Shown: piece after piece, positions 38,529-47,934 of the stretch
Numbering within the stretch: position 1 is the first letter of the stretch
Layout: the number at the start of each line of letters is the position of its first letter
Assembly (NCBI RefSeq): GCF_020423045.1
Contig: NZ_CP081943.1
Coordinates: forward strand, 1,488,001 to 1,552,000
Origin: Pseudomonas sp. MM213
GTDB taxonomy: Bacteria > Pseudomonadota > Gammaproteobacteria > Pseudomonadales > Pseudomonadaceae
Reading direction: 5' to 3'
DNA length: 64,000 nucleotides
The notes under the pieces: generated by a model
Databases searched by the model: none
What the model was told of the DNA's origin: nothing
The model's input: only the letters and a program-made list of their open reading frames with translations
Translations under genes and position numbers: made by a program

Positions 38529-39406
38529 TGACGCGTTTTCTCCTGGTTCTTTGCCTGTTGTTGAGCAGCACAATGGCCCGCGCCGATGAGCGGATTTTTT
38601 ACCAACCCCTGAACGTCGACGCCAGTCTGAGCCAGGCGCAATGGCAACGGATCTGGCAGGACACCGCTCAACACGGCGTGCAGACTGTCATCGTGCAATG
38701 GACCGCGTACGGTGATTCAAACTTCGGTGGCGTCGATGGCTGGCTCGCCAACAGTTTGAAACTGGCCCACGAGCAAGGCCTGAAACTGGTACTGGGCCTG
38801 AACATGGACCCGGCCTATTACCAGCGTATCGATGAACTGGACAGCGCCGGGCTCGCGGCTTATTGGCAGGTGCAACTCGGGCAGTCGCTGGCCCAGCAAC
38901 AGCGGCTGCGCCAGGACTGGAAGTTGCCGGTCAGCGGTTGGTACCTGCCGATGGAGCTCGATGACTTTCACTTCCTGGCGGTCGAGCGACGGCAAACCCT
39001 GCAGCGCCAACTCAAGGATTTCGTCGGCAAACTGGACGCACCGCTGCACGTCAGCGCCTTCACGGCCGGCAAACTTGCGCCACAGGTCAATGGCCAGTGG
39101 CTCGATGGGCTGACGAGCGTGGGCGTTCAGGTGTGGTGGCAGGACGGCGCGGGCACCGGGCGTTTACCACCACTGGTGCGCAACGGCTACGCCAGCGCGC
39201 TGCCCTGCCCGGTCGGCATCGTGCGCGAAGCGTTCCGGCAGGTCAGCGCCGAAGGTCAACCGTTCCGCGCAGAGCCGGCCGCCCCGGACGCCTCCTCGGC
39301 AGGTTGCCATCCAACGGCGGTGTTTTCCCTGCGTTATCGACCGTGGGGCAAGGTGATTCTCGACAACCAGCGCAAGCAACAGGTCGGCGATGTACAAAAC
39401 CATTGA
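38528..39406 (+). CDS. YbcH-like secreted DUF4434 protein of the glycan operon
   Basis: 292 residues with signal peptide MTRFLLVLCLLLSSTMARA. The mature part looks like a TIM-barrel glycoside-hydrolase-type domain: FYQPLNVDASLSQAQWQRIW, TVIVQWTAYGD, LKLVLGLNMDP, SGWYLPMELDDFHF (Glu/Asp pair), SAFTAGK, VQVWWQDG. E. coli YbcH, also of this family, acts with NfrA/NfrB. A periplasmic glycan hydrolase or processing role is inferred. Its end overlaps the cyclase start by 17 bp. Confidence 0.82.
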   Translation: MTRFLLVLCLLLSSTMARADERIFYQPLNVDASLSQAQWQRIWQDTAQHGVQTVIVQWTAYGDSNFGGVDGWLANSLKLAHEQGLKLVLGLNMDPAYYQRIDELDSAGLAAYWQVQLGQSLAQQQRLRQDWKLPVSGWYLPMELDDFHFLAVERRQTLQRQLKDFVGKLDAPLHVSAFTAGKLAPQVNGQWLDGLTSVGVQVWWQDGAGTGRLPPLVRNGYASALPCPVGIVREAFRQVSAEGQPFRAEPAAPDASSAGCHPTAVFSLRYRPWGKVILDNQRKQQVGDVQNH

Positions 39407-40466
39407 AGATGAAGTCCTGAAAAAAGCCGCGCCGGCGGCACTCAAGGCTGAATTCATCCAGCATGAATTCGAACGGCTGCATAAATTCTGTCTGCTGATT
39501 TATGTCGCCAGCATCGTTATCTGGGTGCTCTTCGATCTGATTGTCAGCTTCATCGGTGGCCAGGGTTTTACCTGGCTGTCGATGCTGTTTCTCGGGGTTT
39601 TCACGATCCTGGCGATTGTGCTGCTGTTCACCCGCAAGGCTCGGCATTTCCACGTATTGAACCTGATGTTCGTCTTCGCCATGACCTTGGGCATTCGCCT
39701 GGTGATCGAAGGCTTGCCCGCCGATTTCCAGCCTGCCTGGCTGGTACTGGCCGCTGCGAGCACGCTGTACAGTGCGTCGGTGTTGCCGCTGAGTCGTTGG
39801 TCCTTCTACGGTGCGCAAATCATCACCTGGCTGCTGCTCAATCCGTTCTACGACACCCACTTTCACGTGCTTGAGCTGCGGGGAATGATGACGGTCTGCT
39901 ACGCCGTTTTTCTTTGTGCGATGACCGTCTACTGCTTCCTGAAATTACGCGAGGCCAAACTCTACAATTTCATCATGTCCCGGTTGCTGCTGGATCAGGC
40001 CTACATCGACACGCTGACCGAGATTCCCAACCGTCGCTCGTTCATGGCACGCGCCGACAAGCAGTTGCAAGCCGCGCCACGGGAATCCGACCATTACCTG
40101 GCAATGATCGATATCGACAACTTCAAGAAGGTCAACGACGTGTTCGGCCACGACATTGGCGACGAGGTGCTCAAGCGCGTTGCCGCGGACATCAAAGCGG
40201 TGATGGCCAACTTTGAATACGCGCGACTGGGTGGTGAAGAGTTTGCGATTTACCTCGCCGGTGTGCGCCGTGAAGACGTCGCCGCCCTGGCCGGCGATCT
40301 GTGCCGGGTGGTCCGCGAACGAACCACCCTGCACCCGGTGACCATCAGCATTGGCCTGGCGCGGGTCGCGGAGAGCGACACGCTGAATCAGGCGCTGGTG
40401 AAAGCGGATGAGGCGCTGTATGAATCAAAACACTCGGGGAAGGATCGGTATACGTTTCATCAGTGA
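39390..40466 (+). CDS. Membrane diguanylate cyclase (GGDEF) dedicated to the glycan operon
   Basis: 358 residues. About six membrane helices in residues 30-190, then a GGDEF domain with substrate segment DIDNFKKVNDVFGHDIGDEVL and an intact active site RLGGEEF. The product-inhibition site (RxxD five residues upstream) is absent; the sequence there is MANFEYA. It should make c-di-GMP, the activator of NfrB-type synthases, without feedback inhibition. Overlap with the YbcH-like gene shows it belongs to the operon. In E. coli the cyclase serving NfrB (DgcJ) is encoded elsewhere. Confidence 0.9.
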   Translation: MYKTIEDEVLKKAAPAALKAEFIQHEFERLHKFCLLIYVASIVIWVLFDLIVSFIGGQGFTWLSMLFLGVFTILAIVLLFTRKARHFHVLNLMFVFAMTLGIRLVIEGLPADFQPAWLVLAAASTLYSASVLPLSRWSFYGAQIITWLLLNPFYDTHFHVLELRGMMTVCYAVFLCAMTVYCFLKLREAKLYNFIMSRLLLDQAYIDTLTEIPNRRSFMARADKQLQAAPRESDHYLAMIDIDNFKKVNDVFGHDIGDEVLKRVAADIKAVMANFEYARLGGEEFAIYLAGVRREDVAALAGDLCRVVRERTTLHPVTISIGLARVAESDTLNQALVKADEALYESKHSGKDRYTFHQ

Positions 40467-40541
40467 TGAGCGTATTCGCGAGCAAGCTCGCCTGGATAAC
40501 GCGGTGTACCTGGATAAATAACGATTTCAAAGGAATCGACA

Positions 40542-41642
40542 ATGGCCGTTGACCAACCCGCCCCCGCCCTGAAGGAAATCTTCAACGCCGAGCGCCTCAA
40601 GCACATCGCCACCGAGATGACCGCGGTCTACCCCGACTTCAACGCCAAAGCCTTCCTCAAACTGGCCAACGACGGACTGGCCGAGCTGTCGATCATGCAG
40701 CGCATGGCCCGGGTCAGCGAATCTCTGCACGCGGTATTACCACTGGGTTTTGACGAGTCGCTGGAGGTATTGCGCGCCCTCGCCCCGCGCCTGAACAGCG
40801 GCTTCGTCAGCATCTCGCTGCCGCATTACGTCGCGACTTACGGCGCCCATGCTTTCGAACCGTCCATGGCTGCGCTCAAATACTTCACTACATTCGGCTC
40901 TGCTGAATTCGCGATCCGCTATTTCCTGCGCAGTGACCTCAAGCGCGCGTTGGCCGTGATGCACGATTGGTCACTGGATGAAAACGAACATGTCCGGCGC
41001 CTGGCCAGCGAAGGCTGTCGCCCGCGCCTGCCGTGGTCATTTCGCCTGGAACAGATTCAGGCCGACCCGAGCCTCGCCGCCGCGATCCTCGACAACCTCA
41101 AGGCGGACGCCAGCCTTTATGTGCGCAAGTCGGTGGCCAACCACCTCAACGACATCACCAAGGACCATCCCGAGTGGGTGCTGGACCTGATCGAAGGCTG
41201 GTCGCTGGAGAACAGGCACACCGCGTGGATCGCCAGACATGCACTACGCAGCCTGATCAAACAGGGCAACCAGCGGGCGCTGGCGATCATCGGCGCGGGC
41301 GGCAAGCCCGAGGTCGAAATCATTGATGTGAACGTTGAACCGGCGGTGATTGGCCTGGGTGAGAAAGTCACGTTGTCCTTCAGCGTTAAATCCACGGTCG
41401 AGGACAGTCAGCACCTGGTGATCGACTACGCCATCGATTACGTCAAAGCCAATGGCAGCACCTCGGCGAAGGTGTTCAAGCTCAAGGCATTGACGCTGCC
41501 GGGCCAAGCGACCGCCCTCCTCAGCCGTGGTCAGCACATCAAGGAACTCACCACTCGCAAGCACTACGCCGGCCGGCACGCGGTGCACGTCCTGGTAAAC
41601 GGCGAACGCCTCGCCAGCACTGCCTTCGAAATCCTCCCCTAA
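40542..41642 (+). CDS. DNA alkylation repair protein (AlkD-like HEAT repeats)
   Basis: 366 residues. N-terminal two thirds are HEAT-like helical repeats (FNAKAFLKLANDGLAELSIMQRM, DENEHVRRLASEGCRPRLPWSFRL, ASLYVRKSVANHLNDITKDHPEWV, HTAWIARHALRSLIKQGN), the pattern of AlkD-type proteins that recognise alkylated DNA. The last 100 residues form an Ig-like beta domain (VEIIDVNVEPAVIGLGEKVTL). Whether it is a glycosylase or a DNA-structure-binding member cannot be judged here. Starts 75 bp after the cyclase gene. Confidence 0.85.
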   Translation: MAVDQPAPALKEIFNAERLKHIATEMTAVYPDFNAKAFLKLANDGLAELSIMQRMARVSESLHAVLPLGFDESLEVLRALAPRLNSGFVSISLPHYVATYGAHAFEPSMAALKYFTTFGSAEFAIRYFLRSDLKRALAVMHDWSLDENEHVRRLASEGCRPRLPWSFRLEQIQADPSLAAAILDNLKADASLYVRKSVANHLNDITKDHPEWVLDLIEGWSLENRHTAWIARHALRSLIKQGNQRALAIIGAGGKPEVEIIDVNVEPAVIGLGEKVTLSFSVKSTVEDSQHLVIDYAIDYVKANGSTSAKVFKLKALTLPGQATALLSRGQHIKELTTRKHYAGRHAVHVLVNGERLASTAFEILP

Positions 41643-41654
41643 ACACGCGATCAA

Positions 41655-41757
41655 CTGTAGGAGCGAGGCTTGCCCGCGAAGGCGGTTTTGAAATTGATGC
41701 AAGATTCAAGGGCCTCTTCGCGGGCAAGTCGGATCGCCGCACCGCTGCTCCTACAAG
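41655..41757. repeat. REP doublet
   Basis: CTGTAGGAGCGAGGCTTGCCCGCGAAGG (41655-) and an inverted altered copy CTCTTCGCGGGCAAGTCGGATCGCCGCACCGCTGCTCC to 41757, at the convergent end of two genes. Confidence 0.85.
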
Positions 41758-42647
41758 GGATCGGGGCCTCGCAGTAGATCCTGTTCACGCTCACACAACT
41801 CCACCACGTAATCCCACAACACCCGCAACCGCACGGACTTGTGCAGCTCGCGACGAGTGCTGATCCAGTAGCTGCGCTGGATGCTTTCATCCGGCAACAA
41901 CGGCACCAGCTGCGGATCGGCGCTGGCCATGTAGCACGGCAGCACCGCAATCCCCAACCCCGAGCGCGCCGCCTGTTGCTGGGCGATCACGCTGGTGCTG
42001 TGGAACACCACCTGCGGATTGCGGCAGAAGCTGTTGAGGAACATCAACTCCTGACTGAACAGCAAGTCGTCGACATAGCCAATCCACGCGTGGCGCCCGA
42101 GGTCTTCGCGGCTGCGCAACGGTGGCGCCCTGTCGAGGTAAGCCTGGCTGGCATACAGCGCCAGGCGATAGTCAGTGAGTTTGCGCGTGACCAGCATGTC
42201 GGCTGCGGGGCGTTCGAGGTGGATGCTGATCTCCGCTTCGCGGTTGAGGATGCTGACAAATCGCGGCACCGCCACCAGCTCCACTTCCAGCCCCGGATAG
42301 CGCTCGAACAAACCGTTCATACGACTGGCGAGGAACATGATGCCCAGGCCCTCGGTCACCCCCACGCGAATCTTGCCCAGCGGCGCCGTCGATTGGGTGA
42401 TCTCTTCCTGGGCCAGCAAGGCGACGTTCTCCATCGCTTCAGCGTGTTTGAGCAGCGCTTCACCTGCCGGCGTCAATTCATAACCCTGGGCGTGCTGGAC
42501 GAACAGCGCCGTGCCGAGGCTTTTTTCGATGGCCTCGATGTGCCGGGCCACGGTGGCGTGGGTGGTGTTCAAACGGCGGGCAGCGGTGAGCAAACGCCCG
42601 CTGCGCTGCAATTCGAGAAAAAACCGCAGGTCATTCCAATCGAACAT
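41751..42647 (-). CDS. LysR-family regulator, probably of the divergent GMC oxidoreductase
   Basis: 298 residues. N-terminal helix-turn-helix (DWNDLRFFLELQRSGRLLTAARRLNTTHATVARHIEAIEKSLGTALF) and a LysR co-inducer domain (GKIRVGVTEGLGIMFLASRM...). The divergent gene 42769 starts 121 bp away and is the natural target: the intergenic region has two CTAACA direct repeats near 42699 and 42720. Inducer unknown. Confidence 0.9.
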   Translation of the reverse strand: MFDWNDLRFFLELQRSGRLLTAARRLNTTHATVARHIEAIEKSLGTALFVQHAQGYELTPAGEALLKHAEAMENVALLAQEEITQSTAPLGKIRVGVTEGLGIMFLASRMNGLFERYPGLEVELVAVPRFVSILNREAEISIHLERPAADMLVTRKLTDYRLALYASQAYLDRAPPLRSREDLGRHAWIGYVDDLLFSQELMFLNSFCRNPQVVFHSTSVIAQQQAARSGLGIAVLPCYMASADPQLVPLLPDESIQRSYWISTRRELHKSVRLRVLWDYVVELCEREQDLLRGPDPL

Positions 42648-42768
42648 GAACCGTCCTTAGGGATACGCTGTTTAAAAACGCACAGCGGCTGCGCAAAAAC
42701 TAACATTCTTTTGACGAAAGCTAACAACTAGGATGATCGACAACAAGAACAACAATACGAGGTCAGGG

Positions 42769-44415
42769 ATGCAGACTTCCCTTGATGAATACGATTACAT
42801 CGTGGTCGGGGCCGGGCCGGCGGGATGTTTGCTGGCCAATCGATTGTCGGCCAACCCGCAACACCGGGTGCTGCTGCTCGAAGCCGGCGGCCGCGATAAC
42901 TACGCGTGGATTCACATCCCCGTGGGTTACCTGTTCTGCATCGGCAACCCGCGCACCGACTGGTGCTTCAAGACCGAAGCACAAGCAGGCCTGCAAGGTC
43001 GCGCCCTGAGTTACCCGCGCGGTAAGGTGCTCGGCGGCTGTTCCTCAATCAACGGCATGATCTACATGCGCGGCCAGGCCGGCGACTACGACGGTTGGGC
43101 AGCCGATGGCAATCCCGGCTGGCGTTGGGACGATGTGCTGCCGCTGTTCAAGAAGAGCGAAAATCATTTTGCCGGCGACTCGCAATTTCACGGCGCCGCC
43201 GGGGAATGGCGGATCGAGCGCCAGCGACTGTCCTGGCCGATTCTCGACGCCTTCCGCAGCGCGGCCGAACAAAGCGGCATCGCCAGCATCGATGACTTCA
43301 ATCAGGGCGACAACGAAGGCTGCGGCTACTTTCAGGTCAACCAGAAGGCCGGGATTCGCTGGAACGCGGCCAAGGCATTTCTCAAACCGGTCCGCCATCG
43401 TCCCAATCTCACCGTGCTGACCGACGTTGAAGTCGACCGCGTGCTCCTGGAAAACGGCCGTGCAGCGGCGGTCAGCGCACGCTGGCAGGGTCAGGCGAAA
43501 ACCTTCAAGGCGCGCAAGGAAATCGTCCTTTGCGCGGGTGCCGTCGGTTCGCCGAGCATCCTGCAACGCTCCGGCATCGGCCCTCGCCCGCTCTTGGAAA
43601 AACTGGGCATCGGTGTGGCCCATGAGCTGCCCGGTGTGGGCGGCAACCTGCAGGATCACCTGCAACTGCGGCTGATCTACAAACTGCAAAACGCGCGTAC
43701 CCTGAACCAGATCGCCGGCAGTGTGTGGGGCAAGATCGGCATGGGGCTGCGTTATCTGTATGACCGCAGTGGCCCGTTGTCCATGGCGCCGAGTCAGCTC
43801 GGTGCGTTTGCCCGCTCGGGGCCGGAGCAGACTTCGGCGAATCTCGAATACCACGTGCAGCCACTGTCGCTGGAGCGTTTCGGCGAGCCGCTGCATGCCT
43901 TCCCGGCCTTCACGGTGTCGGTCTGCGATCTGCGTCCGCAAAGCCGTGGGCGAATCGACATTCGCTCGGCCAACCCGCAGGACGCGCCGCTGATTCAACC
44001 CAATTACCTGAGCCATCCGGAAGATTTGCGCGTCGCTGCCAATGCGATCCGCCTGACCCGACGCATCGTTTCCGCGCCTGCCCTGCAAGCGTTCAAACCG
44101 GTGGAATACCTGCCCGGCGACAGTTTGCAGAGCGAAGAACAACTGCACGAAGCCGCCGCGCGAATCGGTACGACGATTTTCCATCCGGTCGGCACCTGCC
44201 GCATGGGCAATGACGGGGACGCGGTGGTCGATGCCGAATTGAAAGTCCACGGCATCCCCGGCCTGCGTATCGCCGACGCCTCGATCATGCCGCGCATCAC
44301 CTCGGGCAACACCTGTTCGCCGACGCTGATGATTGCCGAAAAGGCCGCACAACTCATCCTCAACCCCGCCACAAGGAGCCTGACCTCACCGATGGAACTG
44401 GTGACCAATGCCTGA
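42769..44415 (+). CDS. GMC-family FAD oxidoreductase (choline/alcohol dehydrogenase type)
   Basis: 548 residues from ATG 42769, with GAGG 7 bp upstream; ATG 42733 is an in-frame alternative with poorer spacing. FAD motif DYIVVGAGPAGCLLANRLS, GMC signature 1 YPRGKVLGGCSSINGMIYMRG, signature 2 GAVGSPSILQRSGIG, catalytic His in FHPVGTCRMG and the C-terminal NTCSPTLMIAEKAA. It oxidises an alcohol to an aldehyde; the substrate is not evident. The LysR gene opposite suggests inducible expression. Confidence 0.92.
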   Translation: MQTSLDEYDYIVVGAGPAGCLLANRLSANPQHRVLLLEAGGRDNYAWIHIPVGYLFCIGNPRTDWCFKTEAQAGLQGRALSYPRGKVLGGCSSINGMIYMRGQAGDYDGWAADGNPGWRWDDVLPLFKKSENHFAGDSQFHGAAGEWRIERQRLSWPILDAFRSAAEQSGIASIDDFNQGDNEGCGYFQVNQKAGIRWNAAKAFLKPVRHRPNLTVLTDVEVDRVLLENGRAAAVSARWQGQAKTFKARKEIVLCAGAVGSPSILQRSGIGPRPLLEKLGIGVAHELPGVGGNLQDHLQLRLIYKLQNARTLNQIAGSVWGKIGMGLRYLYDRSGPLSMAPSQLGAFARSGPEQTSANLEYHVQPLSLERFGEPLHAFPAFTVSVCDLRPQSRGRIDIRSANPQDAPLIQPNYLSHPEDLRVAANAIRLTRRIVSAPALQAFKPVEYLPGDSLQSEEQLHEAAARIGTTIFHPVGTCRMGNDGDAVVDAELKVHGIPGLRIADASIMPRITSGNTCSPTLMIAEKAAQLILNPATRSLTSPMELVTNA

Positions 44416-44430
44416 CCTCCAAACACAAAA

Positions 44431-44597
44431 CCTGTAGGAGCCAGCTTGCTGGCGAAAGCGGTGTCTCAGGCGACATCGCTGTTAAATGATCCACCGCTAT
44501 CGCCAGCAAGCCGGCTCCTACAGGGTTGTAGGTAGGGCACAAGAAATATGAACGACAAAGATCAACTGTAGGAGCTGGCTTGCCAGCGATAGCGGCG
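44431..44597. repeat. REP cluster (three elements)
   Basis: An inverted REP pair at 44431-44525 (GTAGGAGCCAGCTTGCTGGCG / CGCCAGCAAGCCGGCTCC) and a further single copy at 44566-44597, in the space before the transporter gene. Confidence 0.88.
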
Positions 44598-44705
44598 GAT
44601 CAATCAACATCGATGTCACCCGATGCACGGACAGTAGCGGCACCCGCCCACAAGGCTGGTGCCGACAGTGGAACAACAAAAACAATCACTGTGAGGGATA
44701 CCGAT

Positions 44706-46328
44706 ATGTCAGAACACGTTCAATCTCTGGAAATCACGCGCAGCACCGATGCCAGCCGTGACACCCGCAAAGTCATCTTCGCTTCGTCACTGGGAACAGT
44801 GTTCGAGTGGTATGACTTCTTCCTCTACGGCGCCCTCGCGGCGGTGATCAGCAAACAGTTTTTCGCCGGGGTCAACGATACCACCGCGTTCATTTTTGCA
44901 CTGATGGCGTTCGCCGCCGGCTTTATCGTGCGGCCCTTCGGTGCGCTGGTGTTCGGGCGGCTGGGGGACATGATCGGGCGCAAATACACCTTCCTCGCCA
45001 CCATCGTCCTCATGGGCGTCGCGACGTTTTGCGTCGGGTTGCTGCCGACTTACGCGAGCATCGGCATCGCCGCGCCGATCATCCTCGTGGTGCTGCGCAT
45101 GCTTCAGGGCCTGGCCCTGGGCGGTGAGTACGGCGGTGCTGCGACCTATGTCGCCGAACACGCGCCCATCGGCAAACGCGGATTCCACACCAGCTGGATT
45201 CAGTCCACCGCGACCCTCGGCCTGCTGCTGTCGTTGCTCGTGGTGCTGGGTTGCCGCTACTTCACCGGTGACCAGTTTGAAGTCTGGGGCTGGCGGATTC
45301 CGTTTCTGTTTTCCATCGTGCTGCTGGGCATCTCGACCTGGATTCGCCTGAGCCTGCACGAATCGCCCGCGTTCGTGAAAATGAAAGAGGAAGGCAAGCT
45401 CTGCAAATCGCCACTGCGTGACTCCTTCGGCAAATGGGAAAACCTCAAGGTCGTGCTGATCGCGCTGTTCAGCATCAACGCCGGGCAAGCGGTGACGTTT
45501 TACGCGGCGCAGTTCTACGTGCTGTTCTTCCTCACCCAGTTCCTGAAAATGGACCCGGCCCTGGCCAACAGCCTGCTGATCGTCAGCGTGATCATCGGCG
45601 CGCCGTTCTTCATTTTCTTCGGTTGGCTGTCGGACAAGGTCGGGCGCAAACCGGTACTGATGATCGGCCTGTTGCTGGCCACCGCGCTGTACTTCCCGAT
45701 CTTCAAGACCCTGGCCCATTACGCCAACCCGGCAATCGACCAGGCCAGCCGTCAGGCACCGATTACCGTACTGGCCGACCCGGCGACCTGCACCTTCCAG
45801 TTTGATCCGGTGGGCAAGGCGAAATTTGACAGCCCGTGCGACAAGGTCAAAACCTTCCTGGTGAAACAGGGCTTGCCCTACATCAGCGAAGCGGCCCCGG
45901 CAGGCAGCGGCGTGCAGGTCAGCGTCGGTGACGTGAGGCTTGAAGGCTTTGACGAAGCGGCCCTGCGGGGTGCGGTGACCCTGGCCGGGTATCCGTCAAA
46001 AGCCGACGTCCAGTTGATCAACAAACCGATGATCGTGGCGCTGATCGTCGCGCTGATCATCATCTCGGCCATGTGCTACGGACCGCTGGCGGCGTTGATG
46101 GTCGAGCTGTTTCCGACGCGCATTCGCTATACCTCGATGTCCCTGCCGTATCACATTGGCAACGGGTGGTTTGGTGGGTTCTTGCCGACGGTGTCGTTTG
46201 CGTTGGTGGTGTACACCGGGGACATCTTTTATGGGCTTTGGTACCCGGTGGTGATTACTGCGGTGAGCCTGGTGGTGGGGATGATCTGTTTGCGTGAGAC
46301 CAAGAACGTGGATCTGGATACTAACTGA
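44706..46328 (+). CDS. MFS transporter, metabolite:H+ symporter (MHS) family
   Basis: 540 residues from ATG 44706 after GTGAGGGA; an upstream in-frame ATG at 44580 would start inside a REP and is rejected. About 12 helices with MHS signatures: VFEWYDFFLYGALAAV, RPFGALVFGRLGDMIGRK, RMLQGLALGGEYGGAATYVAEHAP, WRIPFLFSI and GWLSDKVGRKPV. A roughly 100-residue hydrophilic insert with two Cys (ADPATCTFQFD...SPCDKV) separates helices 8 and 9, a feature of one MHS subgroup. Substrate unknown, probably an organic acid or osmolyte. Confidence 0.88.
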   Translation: MSEHVQSLEITRSTDASRDTRKVIFASSLGTVFEWYDFFLYGALAAVISKQFFAGVNDTTAFIFALMAFAAGFIVRPFGALVFGRLGDMIGRKYTFLATIVLMGVATFCVGLLPTYASIGIAAPIILVVLRMLQGLALGGEYGGAATYVAEHAPIGKRGFHTSWIQSTATLGLLLSLLVVLGCRYFTGDQFEVWGWRIPFLFSIVLLGISTWIRLSLHESPAFVKMKEEGKLCKSPLRDSFGKWENLKVVLIALFSINAGQAVTFYAAQFYVLFFLTQFLKMDPALANSLLIVSVIIGAPFFIFFGWLSDKVGRKPVLMIGLLLATALYFPIFKTLAHYANPAIDQASRQAPITVLADPATCTFQFDPVGKAKFDSPCDKVKTFLVKQGLPYISEAAPAGSGVQVSVGDVRLEGFDEAALRGAVTLAGYPSKADVQLINKPMIVALIVALIIISAMCYGPLAALMVELFPTRIRYTSMSLPYHIGNGWFGGFLPTVSFALVVYTGDIFYGLWYPVVITAVSLVVGMICLRETKNVDLDTN

Positions 46329-46412
46329 GGGATGGTGTTTGGGGGCATGTCCGTTATTGCGGTGATGGCGGCTATTGGTTTCGCCCTTACGGCGAGTCAC
46401 TTTGGAAAAGCC

Positions 46413-47671
46413 TGTACGGACCGGACACATGGTTGACGGGTGTGCGGGGACATGGTGGACACTTTTCGGCGAGCCAACTTCGCCGGGAATCCATCATGCC
46501 CTGGGACACGAGAGATACCATGAGCCTGAAAGAAGAGTTTGTTGCCTTAGCACGGCAACCCGGCAGCAATAAACGAGAACTGTGTCGACGGTTCGGCATC
46601 AGTCCGCAAACGGCCTACAAGTGGCTCAACCGCTACGAGACACACGGTCAGTCGGGACTGCAAGAGAAGTCCCGCAGACCTGCAACCAGCCCCAAGCTGA
46701 CCCCTGCTGCTTTGGAGGCCGAAGTCTTAGCCCTCAGGCAAGAACATCCCGCATGGGGCGGACGCACAATCAGCATCATCTTGAAAAAGCAGATCGCTCC
46801 CAGCACCGTCACCAATGTCCTGCGCAGGCACGGGCTGATTCAGCCTGCTCAGAATGAGCAAGAGGCCAAGCTGAGATTTGAACACGATGCGCCTAACGAT
46901 CTGTGGCAGATGGATTTCAAGGGGCACTTCTCAACGCAAGAAGGCCGATGCCACCCCCTGACTTTGTTGGACGACCACTCACGATTCAATTTGGCTATTC
47001 AGGCCTGCGATAACGAGCGCGGAGCCACGGTGAAGGAAAAGATGATTGAGGTATTCCAGCGCTTCGGATTACCAGCACGCATCAATGTTGATAACGGCCC
47101 GCCATGGGGCTCACCGCGCAACCCAGGTGAAATCACAGAGCTGAGTATCTGGCTGATTCGTTTAGGAATCCGGATCAGCTTCAGCCGCCCTTACCATCCC
47201 CAAACCAATGGGAAGATCGAGCGCTTCCACCGTTCACTCAAAGCCGAAGTGCTTGAGGGGCGTCAATTTTCCACGGTCAAGGAGGCTCAATCCGCGTTTG
47301 ATCGATGGCGGGAGGTTTATAACCTGCAACGGCCTCATCAAGCGTTGAACTATCAAGTGCCGATGGACCGGTATCGCTCTAGCCCCTGGGCTTATCCGCA
47401 GCAACTATCGGAGTTTGAATACGGGCCGGACGATGTGTTGGCCAAGGTTTATCACAGCCGATTTCGCTTTCAGAAACGCTATTTCAGCATCGCCAAGGGC
47501 TTGGTTGGGCAGCACATCGCAATACGGCCCAACCCTGAAAGAAATGGACTCTTTGACGTCTACTTCTGCCATCACTTCCTAAGAACGTTCGACGTGAGCA
47601 AACCTGACTATGGGTCATAATGTGTCAACCATGTCCCCGCACATGTGTCCACCATGTGTCCGGTCCGTACA
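46413..47671 (+). mobile_element. Complete IS481-family insertion sequence (1259 bp)
   Basis: Starts TGTACGGACCGGACACATGG and ends in its inverse; the terminal inverted repeats stay recognisable for about 50 bp (46413-46462 and 47621-47671), with a few mismatches. Flanked by an exact 7-bp target duplication AAAAGCC (46406-46412 and 47672-47678), so it is an intact, recent-looking insertion. It carries one intact transposase gene. Confidence 0.92.
46496..47620 (+). CDS. IS481-family DDE transposase
   Basis: 374 residues from ATG 46496 (MPWDTRDTMSLKEEFV, a usual IS481 start; 46520 is possible). N-terminal helix-turn-helix (NKRELCRRFGISPQTAYKWLNRY), then an integrase-type core with Asp in LWQMDFKGHF, Asp in RINVDNGPPWG and Glu in TNGKIERFHRSLK, all three catalytic residues present. 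It ends inside the right terminal repeat region (stop 47618-47620). Confidence 0.95.
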   Translation: MPWDTRDTMSLKEEFVALARQPGSNKRELCRRFGISPQTAYKWLNRYETHGQSGLQEKSRRPATSPKLTPAALEAEVLALRQEHPAWGGRTISIILKKQIAPSTVTNVLRRHGLIQPAQNEQEAKLRFEHDAPNDLWQMDFKGHFSTQEGRCHPLTLLDDHSRFNLAIQACDNERGATVKEKMIEVFQRFGLPARINVDNGPPWGSPRNPGEITELSIWLIRLGIRISFSRPYHPQTNGKIERFHRSLKAEVLEGRQFSTVKEAQSAFDRWREVYNLQRPHQALNYQVPMDRYRSSPWAYPQQLSEFEYGPDDVLAKVYHSRFRFQKRYFSIAKGLVGQHIAIRPNPERNGLFDVYFCHHFLRTFDVSKPDYGS

Positions 47672-47934
47672 AAAAGCCCCAAAGTAACCAAAGGGCTCTT
47701 GCCCCTTTCGTTCGGTGGCTCGCTAATGCTCGCCATGCCCTCGCTCCGGTCCTGCTCCGTGGGCCCGCCGCCATCGGCCATCCATGGCCGGGGGCGGCTA
47801 ACCCGGCATCCATGCCGGGTTGCCCACTGCGCAGAACCTCCACTCGGCCTCTCGAGGGGGCGCTCAGATCAAAAGCGGAAGGCGAGCTAACGCTCGGCCT
47901 GATGAGTGGTGAGAAGCAAAAGCAAACGCGATTC

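Larger units (their letters stand above)
46346..47862 (+). repeat. Dispersed intergenic repeat, copy A, split by the IS element
   Basis: Left part 46346-46412 (GGGGGCATGTCCGTTATTGCGG to GGAAAAGCC) and right part from 47672 to about 47862 (CAAAGTAACCAAAG... to CTCGAGGGGGCG). The joined sequence matches copy B (48230-48527, opposite orientation) over roughly 260 bp. It contains a strong hairpin AACCCGGCAT-CC-ATGCCGGGTT at 47799-47820. I recognise this as a repeat found many times in Pseudomonas genomes; its function is unknown. Confidence 0.75.

Noticed and set aside
44787..45719. 310-codon minus-strand frame over the MHS transporter gene
   Set aside because: Antisense shadow; product is His/Gln/Asp-rich without pattern.
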